A stretch of 64,000 nucleotides of DNA from CAZSDU01 sp963662525 (lineage in GTDB: Bacteria; Bacteroidota; Bacteroidia; Bacteroidales; FEN-979): NCBI GenBank assembly GCA_963662525.1, contig OY759717.1, positions 1,302,001 through 1,366,000 on the forward strand, given 5' to 3'. Positions within the stretch are counted from its first letter, which is position 1. Each line of letters opens with the position of its first letter. Positions 50,006-58,771 of the stretch are shown one piece after another. Below the pieces are notes generated by a model. The model saw nothing but the letters and a program-made list of their open reading frames with translations. It did not search any database and was not told the origin of the DNA. A program made the position numbers and the translations under genes.

Positions 50006-51514
50006 CTATTTACTTTCGGCTAACATCCGTTTGCCTTTCTCTATGGCTTCTTCTATCGTTCCAACCAAGTTAAAGGCTGATTCCGGGTATTCATCCACTT
50101 CCCCATCCATGATCATGTTAAAACCCTTGATGGTGTCTTCAATATTCACAAAAGTTCCCGGAATTCCGGTAAACTGTTCGGCCACATGGAAAGGCTGGGA
50201 GAGGAAACGCTGTACACGACGTGCCCGCGAAACAATCAGCTTATCTTCATCCGATAATTCATCCATACCAAGGATAGCAATGATATCCTGAAGTTCTTTA
50301 TAACGCTGCAACGTTCTTTTAACCCGCTGAGCTGTATCATAATGTTCTTGCCCGACAACGTCGGGTGTCAGGATACGGGATGTGGAATCCAGGGGGTCAA
50401 CGGCAGGATAAATCCCGAGCTCTGAAATTTTCCGGCTTAATACGGTAGTTGCATCAAGATGGGCAAAAGTTGTTGCAGGAGCAGGATCGGTAAGGTCGTC
50501 AGCAGGAACATAAACTGCCTGCACCGAAGTAATGGATCCGCGTTTTGTAGAAGTGATCCTTTCCTGCATAATTCCCATTTCCGTTGCCAGGGTTGGCTGA
50601 TAACCCACGGCTGAGGGCATGCGTCCGAGCATGGCGGATACCTCCATCCCAGCCTGGGTAAAACGGAAAATATTATCAATGAAGAAAAGGATGTCACGGC
50701 CACCGGTTTGTTCATCCCCGTCGCGGAAATACTCTGCCAGAGTAAGTCCGGATAAAGCCACGCGAGCACGGGCTCCGGGAGGTTCATTCATCTGTCCGAA
50801 AACAAGGGTGGCTTGCGATTTTAACAATTCCTCCGGGTCCACTTTTGAGAGATCCCAGCCTCCTTTTTCCATATCTTCCTGAAAGGCGTCTCCATAACGG
50901 ATAACCCCCGACTCTATCATTTCCCGTAAAAGATCATTTCCTTCACGGGTACGTTCTCCAACTCCTCCGAAAACCGATAGTCCGGAATATTTTTTGGCAA
51001 TGTTATTGATCAGTTCCATGATGATAACCGTCTTCCCGACACCGGCGCCACCAAACAAACCAATCTTTCCGCCCTTGGCATAGGGCTCAATCAGGTCGAT
51101 CACTTTAATCCCGGTAAACAGTACTTCATTTTGTGTACTTAACTGCTCAAATAAAGGAGGTTCTCGGTGAATGGGATAACTAGGCTGAGGGGCAACAGGG
51201 GATAAACCATCGATAGGCTTGCCAATCACATTAAAAAGGCGCCCACGGATCTGATCGCCTATGGGCATCGAAATGGGTGCCCCCAGGTCAGATACATTCA
51301 TTCCCCGGCGCAGACCGTCGGTAGAATCCATGGCAATGGTCCGGATGGTATTTTCACCGATATCATACTGGCATTCCAGAATCACAACTTCCCCGTTTTC
51401 TTTCTTTACTTCCAGGGCATCATAAATATTTGGCAAGGTTGTTTTTTCATCAAAAACAACATCTATAACAGGACCGATAATCTGAGATATTTTACCACTT
51501 TTTGTTCCTTCCAT
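50006..51514 (-). CDS. atpD: ATP synthase F1 beta subunit
   Basis: A 502-aa catalytic subunit. P-loop GGAGVGKT (about 155-162), the GERTREGNDL loop, the DELSEED-like motif as MDELSDEDK, and DDLTDPAPATTFAHLDATTVL all are present. It hydrolyses or makes ATP in the F1 head. It is separated from the rest of the atp operon but paired with atpC, a known Bacteroidota arrangement. A TATATTTG box (plus-strand 51535-51542) on the minus strand lies 21 bases before the ATG and may be its promoter. It is divergent from the M23/LysM gene. Confidence 0.97.
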   Translation of the reverse strand: MEGTKSGKISQIIGPVIDVVFDEKTTLPNIYDALEVKKENGEVVILECQYDIGENTIRTIAMDSTDGLRRGMNVSDLGAPISMPIGDQIRGRLFNVIGKPIDGLSPVAPQPSYPIHREPPLFEQLSTQNEVLFTGIKVIDLIEPYAKGGKIGLFGGAGVGKTVIIMELINNIAKKYSGLSVFGGVGERTREGNDLLREMIESGVIRYGDAFQEDMEKGGWDLSKVDPEELLKSQATLVFGQMNEPPGARARVALSGLTLAEYFRDGDEQTGGRDILFFIDNIFRFTQAGMEVSAMLGRMPSAVGYQPTLATEMGIMQERITSTKRGSITSVQAVYVPADDLTDPAPATTFAHLDATTVLSRKISELGIYPAVDPLDSTSRILTPDVVGQEHYDTAQRVKRTLQRYKELQDIIAILGMDELSDEDKLIVSRARRVQRFLSQPFHVAEQFTGIPGTFVNIEDTIKGFNMIMDGEVDEYPESAFNLVGTIEEAIEKGKRMLAESK

Positions 51515-51534
51515 AACAGGCTTGAATATTTATG

Positions 51535-51542
51535 CAAATATA
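51535..51542 (-). promoter_or_regulatory. Candidate -7 promoter element of atpDC
   Basis: On the minus strand TATATTTG matches TAnnTTTG, 21 bases before the atpD ATG. No TTTG is seen at the ideal -33 distance. Confidence 0.4.
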
Positions 51543-51563
51543 AAATATCTGCTTGATTAAATG

Positions 51564-51594
51564 TTTGATGAGCGAAAATTTTACTTTAGTTTTG
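51564..51594 (+). promoter_or_regulatory. Promoter of the M23/LysM gene
   Basis: TTTG (51564-51567), 19 bases, TAGTTTTG (51587-51594): an ideal Bacteroidota promoter. Transcription would begin close to 51601, so the ATG at 51629, not that at 51605, is the likely translation start. Confidence 0.7.
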
Positions 51595-51628
51595 CCGTTT
51601 ATAAATGAATGTACCTAACGTTACTATC

Positions 51629-52492
51629 ATGAAGTTGTTAAAAATCTGGATATTTGTTCTTGTTGTTTTACCCTTATCTGGTTTTTCCCAGCGTAATGTC
51701 GATGCCATCATCGATACAGTAGAAACCCCGAACGGCCCTGTTCTGCTTTATAAAAATTTTACCTGGGAATACCTTCAGGATGAACCTGTGATGATGATTG
51801 CCGATGAAGATTCTACCGGCTTATTCAGTAATCAATGGATCAATGATCAGATTTTCGCCTACCGCAACAAACCTGACTCAATAAAAGATACCGTGTTGAT
51901 GCTTACCTCGTCAGAACGCTGTTTTACCATGCCTATTTACGGTAAGCTCTTCAGGGGATTCATGTACACGCATAAAGGATTAGACATTAAACTGAATAAG
52001 GGGGATACTGTAAGAGCCGCTTTTAACGGCGTTGTCCGATATGCAAAATATAACCGCGGAGGATTCGGATATCTGGTCATTATCCGTCATCATAACGGAC
52101 TCGAAACCTATTACGCACATCTTTCCAAAATAAATGTAAAAGTCAACCAGGTGATAAAATCAGGTGATCCAATTGCCCTTGGAGGTTCGACCGGGCGAAG
52201 CCGGGGACCACATCTTCATTTTGAGATCAGATATAAGGATGTACCCCTCGATCCGCTGCGCTTGATTGATTACGATAATCAGAAATTAATTTCCAACACT
52301 TTCCCTATCACCCGAAGGGTGTTTTATCCCAATGATTTCGTTGAAAATGCCATTTATTATAAAATTAAAAATGGGGATACCCTGGGAAAATTATCAAAAA
52401 AATACCGGACCAGTGTGAAAGAAATTTGTGCCATGAATAAAATCAAACCAAACACAAATCTTAAAATCGGCCGCACAATTCGTGTAAAATAA
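51629..52492 (+). CDS. Secreted M23 peptidase with C-terminal LysM domain
   Basis: A 287-aa protein with a signal peptide (MKLLKIWIFVLVVLPLSGFS). The M23 domain includes HKGLDIKLNKGD (zinc His and Asp) and GPHLHFEIRYKD (HxH); LysM follows at the C-terminus (YYKIKNGDTLGKLSKKYRTSVKEI...). It should cut peptidoglycan cross-bridges or stems in the periplasm, with LysM giving glycan binding. The ATG at 51629 is preferred from the position of the promoter and signal peptide; an in-frame ATG at 51605 would add eight residues. No operon partner: the next gene is 41 bases away. Confidence 0.9.
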   Translation: MKLLKIWIFVLVVLPLSGFSQRNVDAIIDTVETPNGPVLLYKNFTWEYLQDEPVMMIADEDSTGLFSNQWINDQIFAYRNKPDSIKDTVLMLTSSERCFTMPIYGKLFRGFMYTHKGLDIKLNKGDTVRAAFNGVVRYAKYNRGGFGYLVIIRHHNGLETYYAHLSKINVKVNQVIKSGDPIALGGSTGRSRGPHLHFEIRYKDVPLDPLRLIDYDNQKLISNTFPITRRVFYPNDFVENAIYYKIKNGDTLGKLSKKYRTSVKEICAMNKIKPNTNLKIGRTIRVK

Positions 52493-52533
52493 CCCGGAAT
52501 TGTTATACCTTTATAAAATTATTTATCTGACTT

Positions 52534-52845
52534 ATGAAAAGACCTATCTTATTACTAACCCTGATTTTTTGTATCAGTCTCTGCCTGAGTAGTCTTCAGG
52601 CCTCGTCTTCATTTTTCCTTACAGCTGGCCCAGGGTTACAGGAACCCATAGAACCTCCTTATCCACCATCACCACCAAAGCCGCCTTCAGCACCAAGACC
52701 TCCTTCAGCGCCAAAGCCGCCTTCAGCACCGAAACATCCTGAAAAACCAAAGGCACCCCAGAAACCATCCACACCCCAAAAACCTAAAAAGGCAAAAGCA
52801 CCCAAAAAACATAAATCCCCGCCTAAACCGCCCTGGGTGAAGTAA
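52534..52845 (+). CDS. Secreted Pro/Lys-rich repetitive protein
   Basis: A 103-aa protein with a signal peptide (MKRPILLLTLIFCISLCLSS) and a mature part built of proline repeats: PPKPPSAPRPPSAPKPPSAPK, then PKAPQKPSTPQKPKKAKAP. The unit is roughly PPSAP(K/R). It is extended (polyproline II) and strongly basic, perhaps a spacer or a cell-wall- or DNA-binding tail, but no homologue function is known to me. Its last 23 bases overlap the convergent lspA. The clear signal peptide and normal start support a real gene despite low complexity. Confidence 0.65.
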   Translation: MKRPILLLTLIFCISLCLSSLQASSSFFLTAGPGLQEPIEPPYPPSPPKPPSAPRPPSAPKPPSAPKHPEKPKAPQKPSTPQKPKKAKAPKKHKSPPKPPWVK

Positions 52846-53431
52846 AGATTTTTTTCTGGAAAACAATCAACATTGAAACACCGGTTGTAATTGCTGAGTC
52901 TGCAATATTAAACACCGGGCTGAAAAAGATAAACTGTTGTCCCCCTACCCAGGGAAACCATTGAGGATAATGGGTTTCGATAATAGGAAAGTACAGCATA
53001 TCCACTACTTTTCCGTGCAGAAAAGTCCCATAGCCCCCTTCTTTTGGAAAGAAAGTGGCTACTTGTATATACGTACTTTCATTGAAGATAAGCCCATAAA
53101 AGGCGGAGTCGATAATGTTGCCCATCGCCCCGGCAAGAATAAGGGAAATACAGATGATTAAAAGATTCCCTGCGCCTTTTTTCACAGAGATATAGAGCCA
53201 GATCCCGATCAGGATCACGGCAATAATACGAAAGAGACTCAGCAACAATTTCCCGAAACTGAAACCAAGTTTCATTCCGAAAGCCATCCCTTCGTTTTCC
53301 GTAAAATTGATAAAGAACCACTGACCCAGAATAGCATGACTTTCTCCCATGTACATGGAAGTCTTGACCCATATCTTTAATGCCTGATCAAGAATCAGAA
53401 TCAGGAAAACAATAAAAACAGCTTTTTTCAA
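52823..53431 (-). CDS. lspA: Lipoprotein signal peptidase
   Basis: A 202-aa signal peptidase II that cleaves the signal of prolipoproteins after lipid attachment. Four membrane helices and the aspartic-protease pair are visible: GNIIDSAFYG (about D108) and FNIADSAIT (about D178); NFTENEGMAFGM is the conserved early motif. An enlarged loop of about 50 residues separates the two catalytic aspartates, as in Bacteroidota homologues. It lies 17 bases after the DksA-like gene, with which it is probably cotranscribed, and its 3' end overlaps the proline-rich gene by 23 bases. Confidence 0.94.
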   Translation of the reverse strand: MKKAVFIVFLILILDQALKIWVKTSMYMGESHAILGQWFFINFTENEGMAFGMKLGFSFGKLLLSLFRIIAVILIGIWLYISVKKGAGNLLIICISLILAGAMGNIIDSAFYGLIFNESTYIQVATFFPKEGGYGTFLHGKVVDMLYFPIIETHYPQWFPWVGGQQFIFFSPVFNIADSAITTGVSMLIVFQKKIFTSPRAV

Positions 53432-53448
53432 AATTCCTTGATTAAAGA

Positions 53449-53901
53449 TTATTCCAGATCGGGATCAAGCGGCCTGGGGGGCGTTGCCACATGGGTTTGA
53501 ACCAGTTTAGCTTCCATACTTAAGGTTGCATGGGGAACAATACGTAAGCGGTCCTTGGGAATAAGCTTGCCGGTTACCCGACAAATTCCATAAGTTTTAT
53601 TTTCAATACGGATAAGCGCATTCTCGAGGGATTTTATAAATTTTTCCTGACGGGCAGCAAATTTGCTGTTTTCTTCCTTGGAAAATACCTGATACCCTTC
53701 TTCCAATACTTTAAATGTAGGAGAAGTGTCGTTGGTGTCGTGATCATTACCTGTGGTATACGACTCTGTCAATAATTTTAAATCATTGTGGGCTTTCTCC
53801 AGCTTTTTCAGGATGATCTGACGAAATTCTTCGAGTTCCTCATCAGAATATCTGGTTTTTTCCTTTTCTACGGTTCCTGCTGCTTTTTTCATACCTAACA
53901 T
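53449..53901 (-). CDS. TraR/DksA-type protein with degenerate zinc finger
   Basis: A 150-aa protein. The N-terminal half is a coiled coil (DEELEEFRQIILKKLEKAHNDL), the middle contains SPTFKVLEEGYQVFSKEEN, and the C-terminal part, LENALIRIENKTYGICRVTGKL, matches the DksA zinc-finger fold but keeps only one of the four cysteines. This Bacteroidota variant probably folds without zinc. DksA-like proteins bind RNA polymerase's secondary channel and modulate rRNA and stress transcription. The first methionine or MKKAAG at residue 4 could be the start. It follows ileS by a 70-base gap holding a terminator, and precedes lspA. Confidence 0.82.
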   Translation of the reverse strand: MLGMKKAAGTVEKEKTRYSDEELEEFRQIILKKLEKAHNDLKLLTESYTTGNDHDTNDTSPTFKVLEEGYQVFSKEENSKFAARQEKFIKSLENALIRIENKTYGICRVTGKLIPKDRLRIVPHATLSMEAKLVQTHVATPPRPLDPDLE

Positions 53902-53937
53902 TTTTAATGCAATAAATGATACTAGCTTTAAATAAAG

Positions 53938-53965
53938 AACGACAGAAAGTACCTTTCATGTCGTT
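53938..53965 (-). terminator. Hairpin terminator after ileS
   Basis: AACGACA-GAAAG-TAC-CTTTC-A-TGTCGTT is a stem of 12 pairs with one bulged A and a 3-base loop. On the minus strand, the direction of ileS, it is followed by TCTTTATTT. It lies between ileS and the DksA-like gene and could separate their transcripts, fully or partly. Confidence 0.55.
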
Positions 53966-53971
53966 AGTTTC

Positions 53972-56900
53972 TTAATCAATCCTCCTGATTGATATATTCG
54001 TTTTCAGCGTATCTGTTAGTTCAATGGAGACCAAGTCTTCACCCTCAACCGAATCTGCAATATCAAACGATTGAGCTAAAGTTTCCGAGCAAATATAGGA
54101 AATATTGTTATTCACTGCCAAATCAAGTTCCGGCTGTGATTGAATTTTAACAATAATTTTATCTGTAACTTCAAATCCCTTGTCTTTTCGGATGTTCTGT
54201 ATTCTGTTGATCACTTCCCGGGCAAGACCTTCCCGCAATAATTCGGGACTGATGGTGATATCCAGGGCCACGGTCAGGTTTCCCATTGATGCAACCTGCC
54301 ATCCGGGAATATCTTCTGAAAGAATTTCCACATCCTCAAGCAATACTTCCGCATTTTGTCCATCCAATGAAATCAAGATTTTCCCGTCTTTCTCCAGCGA
54401 CAGAATTTCAGATTGTCCCAACAAGGCAAGCTGTTCGGCTAACTGTTTCATCAACTTTCCATAACGGGGTCCCAGCTTTTTAAAATCAGGTTTCAGCTTT
54501 TTTACCAGGATTCCGGCTGTATCGCTGATATATTCCATTTCTTTCACATTGACCTCAGAAAGAACCAGGTTTTTCACGGCTTCCAGCTGGTCTTTCAAAC
54601 GTTCGCCCAGCAATGGGATGAGTATTTTATTCAAGGGTTGCCTGACCCGGATATTCATCTTTTTACGGATACTTAACACCATGGATGATACCCGCTGTGC
54701 CAGTTCCATCCGCTCCTCCAGTTCTTTGTCGATCATCGACTCATCTGTTACCGGAAAATCTGACAGATGAACTGAATCAGCCATCTGTCGTCCGGTGACA
54801 GTATTCAGATCAAGAAACAATCGCTCCATAAAAAAAGGAGCAATGGGCGCTGCAAGCCTTGAGATGGTTTCCAGACAGCGGTATAAAGTCTGGTAGGCCG
54901 ATATTTTATCGCTTGAATAATCGCCTTTCCAGAAACGGCGGCGGCAAAGTCGCACATACCAATTACTCAGATGCTCATCAACAAAGGCAGCAATGGCTCT
55001 GCCAGCTTTAGTGGGCTCATAATCAGCATAGGCTTCTTCCACTACCCGGATTAGGGAATTCAATTCTGATAGGATCCAGCGGTCGATTTCAGGTCTGTTT
55101 TCCAATGGAGTTTCCGCTTCCGAATATTTAAATCCGTCAATATTGGCGTACAGCGAGAAAAAAGCATAGGTATTATGCAGGGTTCCGAAGAATTTCCGTT
55201 GTACTTCTGCTATTCCTTCCAGATCAAATTTCAGGTTGTCCCAGGGTTGAGAATTGGTAATCAGATACCAGCGCGTAGCATCAGGACCATATTTCCGGAT
55301 GGTCTCGAATGGATCTACGGCATTGCCCAGTCGTTTCGACATTTTATTGCCGTTTTTATCCAGGACAAGGCCGTTGGAAACGCAGGTTTTGTATGAAACC
55401 CCATCGAACAACATCACTGCAATGGCATGGAGGGTAAAAAACCATCCCCGGGTCTGATCCACTCCTTCTGCAATAAAATCAGCCGGAAAATAATCTTCCA
55501 GCTTCAATGTATGTTCAAACGGATAATGATACTGCGAATAAGGCATAGCACCTGAATCAAACCAGACATCGATCAGGTCAGGTTCACGGAACATGGGCAG
55601 TCCTGTATCAGAAACAAGAATAATATCATCGACAAACGGACGGTGAAGGTCAAAGGTGTGGTAGTTGCCGTTGGAAGTGTCTCCTGGAAGAAATTTATCC
55701 AGTGGATTTGTCTTCATCACACCTGACTGAACCGCTTTCTCCACTTCTTTTTTCAACTGCTCTACCGAGCCAATACAGATTTCGGTCTTTCCATCCTCTG
55801 CTCTCCAGATTGGCAGAGGAGTGCCCCAGAAGCGCGACCGGCTGAGGTTCCAGTCCACCAGATTTTCAAGCCAGTTGCCAAAACGGCCGGTACCTGTGGA
55901 TTCCGGCTTCCAGTTGATGGTCTTGTTGAGAGCGATCATCTGGTCCTTGTAGGCCGTGGTACGGATAAACCAGGAATCAAGCGGGTAATACAGGATGGGT
56001 TTATCAGTCCTCCAGCAATGCGGGTAAGAATGTTCGTATTTTTCTGATTTGAAAGCCTTGTTCTCATGCTTCAGCTTCACAATGATGTCAATATCTACCG
56101 GAGGGCAATTCCCTGCCACGCAATCGGAATCATATTCAGGCTTGACATAGCGACCGGCAAATTCACCCATCTGTTCTGTAAATTTTCCCTGCTTGTCAAC
56201 GAGGGTAAGGGAGCCAAGTCCGTATTGTCTGCCGACCCTGAAATCGTCGGCCCCGAAGCTGGGCGCAATATGTACAATACCGGTTCCGTCTTCGGTGGTC
56301 ACGAAATCACCGAGAACAATGCGGAAAGGATCACCCTCCTCAGGCTGTGCATAGGGAAGCAATTGTTCAAACCGCAACCCCTCAAACTGTTCACCCTGAT
56401 ATTCAGCTACCACCTGGTAAGGAATGTTTTTATCTCCTTCATGGTAATTTTCCAGTTCAAGTGCACTGTTCTTTTCAGGGAAATATTGGTGCAGCAGTTC
56501 TTTGGCCAGAACAACGGTTTGCTCAGTGTAGGTATAAGGATTGAATGTCTTTACCAGAACATATGTAATATTTTTGCCCATGGCCAGTCCTGTATTCGAA
56601 GGCAGGGTCCAGGGAGTTGTTGTCCAGGCCAGAATATAAAGTTCACCAAAAAGATCATAAAAAAGAAACTCGGACCCCGCATCCCGTAATACTTTAAACT
56701 GGGCAACCACGGTATTATCCTTCACCATTTTATAAGTCCCAGGCTGATTTAATTCATGGGTGCTGAGGCCGGTTCCGGCAGCGGGTGAATAGGGTTGAAT
56801 GGTATATCCTTTATAAAGCAAACCTTTTTCATACAGTTTGCTCAGCAGGTACCATACACTTTCAATGTACTTATTTTCGTAAGTAATATACGGTTCATCA

Positions 56901-57337
56901 AGGTTCAGCCAATAGCCCATCAGGAGGGTGAGTTCATCCCAGAGATCCTTATACTTCATGACCTCTGTGCGGCATTCCCTGTTATAGTCTTCAATGGAAA
57001 TCGATTTCCCGATATCCTCTTTAGTAATACCCAGTTTCTTTTCCACCCCGATCTCGATCGGAAGACCATGGGTATCCCAGCCAGCCTTGCGTTTCACATA
57101 GAACCCTTTCATGGTCTTGTAACGGCAGAAAATATCTTTAATGGCCCTGGCCATCACATGATGTATTCCTGGAGTTCCATTGGCCGAAGGAGGTCCTTCG
57201 TAAAATATAAATGGAGGATGGCCTTCGGTTTTTTTCAGGCTCTTTTCAAACGTGCCATGCAGCTGCCAGTAGGATTGGATTTCTTGTCCGATCCGGGTCA
57301 GGTCGAGGTTTTTGTATTCAGGGTATTTCGTTTTCAT
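53972..57337 (-). CDS. ileS: Isoleucyl-tRNA synthetase
   Basis: A 1,121-aa class I tRNA synthetase, a length normal for Bacteroidota IleS (eukaryote-like long form). The HIGH motif appears as TPGIHHVMARAIKD (about 55-68), preceded by EGPPSANG; the KMSKS motif is NKMSKRLGNAVD (about 664). The editing domain (TTEDGTGIVHIAPSFGADDF) and the anticodon-binding domain (SNWYVRLCRRRFWKGD) are present. No gene disruption was found. A TAATTTTG box on the minus strand at plus coordinates 57355-57362 is the probable -7 element, 17 bases before the ATG. Confidence 0.97.
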   Translation of the reverse strand: MKTKYPEYKNLDLTRIGQEIQSYWQLHGTFEKSLKKTEGHPPFIFYEGPPSANGTPGIHHVMARAIKDIFCRYKTMKGFYVKRKAGWDTHGLPIEIGVEKKLGITKEDIGKSISIEDYNRECRTEVMKYKDLWDELTLLMGYWLNLDEPYITYENKYIESVWYLLSKLYEKGLLYKGYTIQPYSPAAGTGLSTHELNQPGTYKMVKDNTVVAQFKVLRDAGSEFLFYDLFGELYILAWTTTPWTLPSNTGLAMGKNITYVLVKTFNPYTYTEQTVVLAKELLHQYFPEKNSALELENYHEGDKNIPYQVVAEYQGEQFEGLRFEQLLPYAQPEEGDPFRIVLGDFVTTEDGTGIVHIAPSFGADDFRVGRQYGLGSLTLVDKQGKFTEQMGEFAGRYVKPEYDSDCVAGNCPPVDIDIIVKLKHENKAFKSEKYEHSYPHCWRTDKPILYYPLDSWFIRTTAYKDQMIALNKTINWKPESTGTGRFGNWLENLVDWNLSRSRFWGTPLPIWRAEDGKTEICIGSVEQLKKEVEKAVQSGVMKTNPLDKFLPGDTSNGNYHTFDLHRPFVDDIILVSDTGLPMFREPDLIDVWFDSGAMPYSQYHYPFEHTLKLEDYFPADFIAEGVDQTRGWFFTLHAIAVMLFDGVSYKTCVSNGLVLDKNGNKMSKRLGNAVDPFETIRKYGPDATRWYLITNSQPWDNLKFDLEGIAEVQRKFFGTLHNTYAFFSLYANIDGFKYSEAETPLENRPEIDRWILSELNSLIRVVEEAYADYEPTKAGRAIAAFVDEHLSNWYVRLCRRRFWKGDYSSDKISAYQTLYRCLETISRLAAPIAPFFMERLFLDLNTVTGRQMADSVHLSDFPVTDESMIDKELEERMELAQRVSSMVLSIRKKMNIRVRQPLNKILIPLLGERLKDQLEAVKNLVLSEVNVKEMEYISDTAGILVKKLKPDFKKLGPRYGKLMKQLAEQLALLGQSEILSLEKDGKILISLDGQNAEVLLEDVEILSEDIPGWQVASMGNLTVALDITISPELLREGLAREVINRIQNIRKDKGFEVTDKIIVKIQSQPELDLAVNNNISYICSETLAQSFDIADSVEGEDLVSIELTDTLKTNISIRRID

Positions 57338-57354
57338 ATTTGTAAAAAGGCGTG

Positions 57355-57362
57355 CAAAATTA
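57355..57362 (-). promoter_or_regulatory. Candidate -7 promoter element of ileS
   Basis: On the minus strand TAATTTTG matches TAnnTTTG and lies 17 bases before the ileS ATG. A second TTTG sits directly upstream, too near to be a -33 box. Confidence 0.45.
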
Positions 57363-57421
57363 CAAATAATTCTTTAAACCAGCCACATAGGTCATTTCAA
57401 AAACAATAATCTATGGTTTTA

Positions 57422-57429
57422 TAAATTTG
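57422..57429 (+). promoter_or_regulatory. Candidate -7 promoter element of the nitroreductase gene
   Basis: TAAATTTG matches TAnnTTTG, 44 bases before the ATG at 57474. The upstream TTTC at 57395 is at a slightly long spacing. Confidence 0.4.
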
Positions 57430-57473
57430 TTCAAGCGGAAATTATTTAAATTTACCACGTAAACCCTTTTACA

Positions 57474-58007
57474 ATGAAAGATAAACTCAGAATTGTCCTC
57501 GAAAATATCTTCAACCGGAAAAGTGTCAGGACTTTTACCGGAGAACCTATCGATAAAGATAATTTATTGGTCTTATTAAAAGCTGCCATGGCCGCTCCTT
57601 CTGCCCGGAACCGTCAGCCCTGGGCGTTTGTAGCGATAACTGAACGAAAAATCCTGGATTCCCTCGGAGAAGGACTTCCTTACACGAAAATGCTGTTCAA
57701 GGCAGGAGCAGCCGTCATCGTATGCGGCGATACCACCATTGATCTTCAACAAGGAGCTACTGATTTATGGTACCAGGATGCAGCCGCAGCCACAGAAAAC
57801 ATTTTGCTGGCCACTGAAGCCATGAATTTGGGAGCAGTATGGAGTGCGCTATATCCTTACCCTGAAAGAGAAAATCATGTCAGAAAAATACTAAACCTGC
57901 CAACGCCTGTCATTCCGTTTGCAATCATTCCCATCGGCCATCCGGCAGGAAAAGAACAACCCAAAGACAAATTCAGGGAAGAGAAGATACATTGGGAAAG
58001 ATGGTGA
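57474..58007 (+). CDS. Nitroreductase-family flavoprotein
   Basis: A 177-aa FMN-dependent oxidoreductase of the nitroreductase superfamily. Motifs: the phosphate-binding NRKSVRTFTGEPIDKDNLL, AAMAAPSARNRQPWAFVAI, and DAAAATENILLATEAMNLGAVW followed by FAIIPIGHPAGKEQP. Physiological substrates of this short class vary (quinones, flavins, nitroaromatics) and cannot be deduced. The stop codon TGA lies inside a GATGGTGAG repeat that forms a hairpin with the far side of the intergenic region. It stands alone between ileS (divergent) and pspC (convergent). Confidence 0.9.
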   Translation: MKDKLRIVLENIFNRKSVRTFTGEPIDKDNLLVLLKAAMAAPSARNRQPWAFVAITERKILDSLGEGLPYTKMLFKAGAAVIVCGDTTIDLQQGATDLWYQDAAAATENILLATEAMNLGAVWSALYPYPERENHVRKILNLPTPVIPFAIIPIGHPAGKEQPKDKFREEKIHWERW

Positions 58008-58072
58008 GATGGTGAGATGGTGAGCTGGTGAATTAGCGAGTAAGAAACTCACCATCTCACCAGCTCGCTAAC
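58000..58072. repeat. GGTGAGAT-type inverted repeat between convergent genes
   Basis: Three GATGGTGAG units on the left and CTCACCATCTCACCAGC on the right (58048-58064) form a long imperfect hairpin around TAAGAAA. It covers the stop codons of both the nitroreductase and PspC genes and probably ends both transcripts. Confidence 0.7.
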
Positions 58073-58274
58073 TTGTATATGGTTCTTCCGGAACAATGAT
58101 CCAGGCCAGCAGATAGGCCAGGAATCCGACGCCACCGGCAAAGAAAGCGACTGCCCAGGCCACGCGGATCAGCACGGGATCAACATTGAAATAACTGCCA
58201 ATCCCGGCACAAACACCACCCAGAACACGGTCTTTTCTTGATCTGTAAAGTCTTTTGATATCTGATGTTGTCAT
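58068..58274 (-). CDS. PspC-domain small membrane protein
   Basis: A 68-aa protein: DIKRLYRSRKDRVLGGVCAGIGSYF followed by NVDPVLIRVAWAVAFFAGGVGFLAYLLAWIIVP matches the PspC (phage shock protein C) domain, with one or two membrane helices. It probably responds to envelope stress. The short size is normal for stand-alone PspC proteins. The 3' end lies in the inverted repeat shared with the convergent nitroreductase gene. No PspA or PspB is nearby. Confidence 0.93.
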   Translation of the reverse strand: MTTSDIKRLYRSRKDRVLGGVCAGIGSYFNVDPVLIRVAWAVAFFAGGVGFLAYLLAWIIVPEEPYTS

Positions 58275-58359
58275 GTCTTTAATATTTGGTGATTAGATGC
58301 AACTGTATGGCTAAGGTTACAATTAAACCAACATTAGCAAATCGTAAAAAAATCGTTCC

Positions 58360-58394
58360 TTTGTCACTTTGTTACTTTGTTACTCTGTCACTTT
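58360..58394. repeat. ACTTTGTTACTTTGT tandem word
   Basis: TTTGTCACTTTGTTACTTTG followed by TTACTCTGTCACTTT is a tandem array of the 8-mer ACTTTGTT/C with small changes, directly before the PAS-protein gene. It is a dispersed-word type of repeat; whether it acts as a promoter region is unclear. Confidence 0.65.
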
Positions 58395-58416
58395 ACAAAA
58401 TTCAAATTCTCAGCCA

Positions 58417-58755
58417 ATGGAATGGATAGAAAAACTCGACGGCAATGTCATCGTCTGTGATGCACAGGCAACTGTAATCTACATGAATGAAAAAGCCAAG
58501 GCTAATTATGCAAAAGACGGGGGTGCTGGACTGATCGGCAGAAACCTGAAGGATTGTCATTCAGAGAGGTCCCGTGAAAAGATCAGAGAGATCATGACCA
58601 CCCATCAGAAAAATGTTTACACCATTGAGAAAAAGGGGAAGAAGAAGATCATTTACCAGTCACCCTGGATGGATGGTAAAGTTTTTAAAGGCATCATTGA
58701 ATTCTCGCTTGAAATCCCCTTTGAGATGCCTCATTATGTCAGAAGCCAAACCTGA
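58417..58755 (+). CDS. Short stand-alone PAS-domain protein
   Basis: A 112-aa protein beginning MEWIEKLDGNVIVCDAQATV with the PAS core IYMNEKAKANYAKDGGAGLIGRNLKDCH and later IYQSPWMDGKVFKGIIEFS. The ATG at 58417 is preferred over 58369, whose first 16 codons lie in the tandem-word repeat. PAS domains sense small ligands or redox state, and stand-alone ones act through protein contact. It is not attached to any kinase or regulator. No operon partner; a repeat-rich gap precedes endonuclease I. Confidence 0.82.
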   Translation: MEWIEKLDGNVIVCDAQATVIYMNEKAKANYAKDGGAGLIGRNLKDCHSERSREKIREIMTTHQKNVYTIEKKGKKKIIYQSPWMDGKVFKGIIEFSLEIPFEMPHYVRSQT

Positions 58756-58771
58756 TGTCAGGACGCTGATC

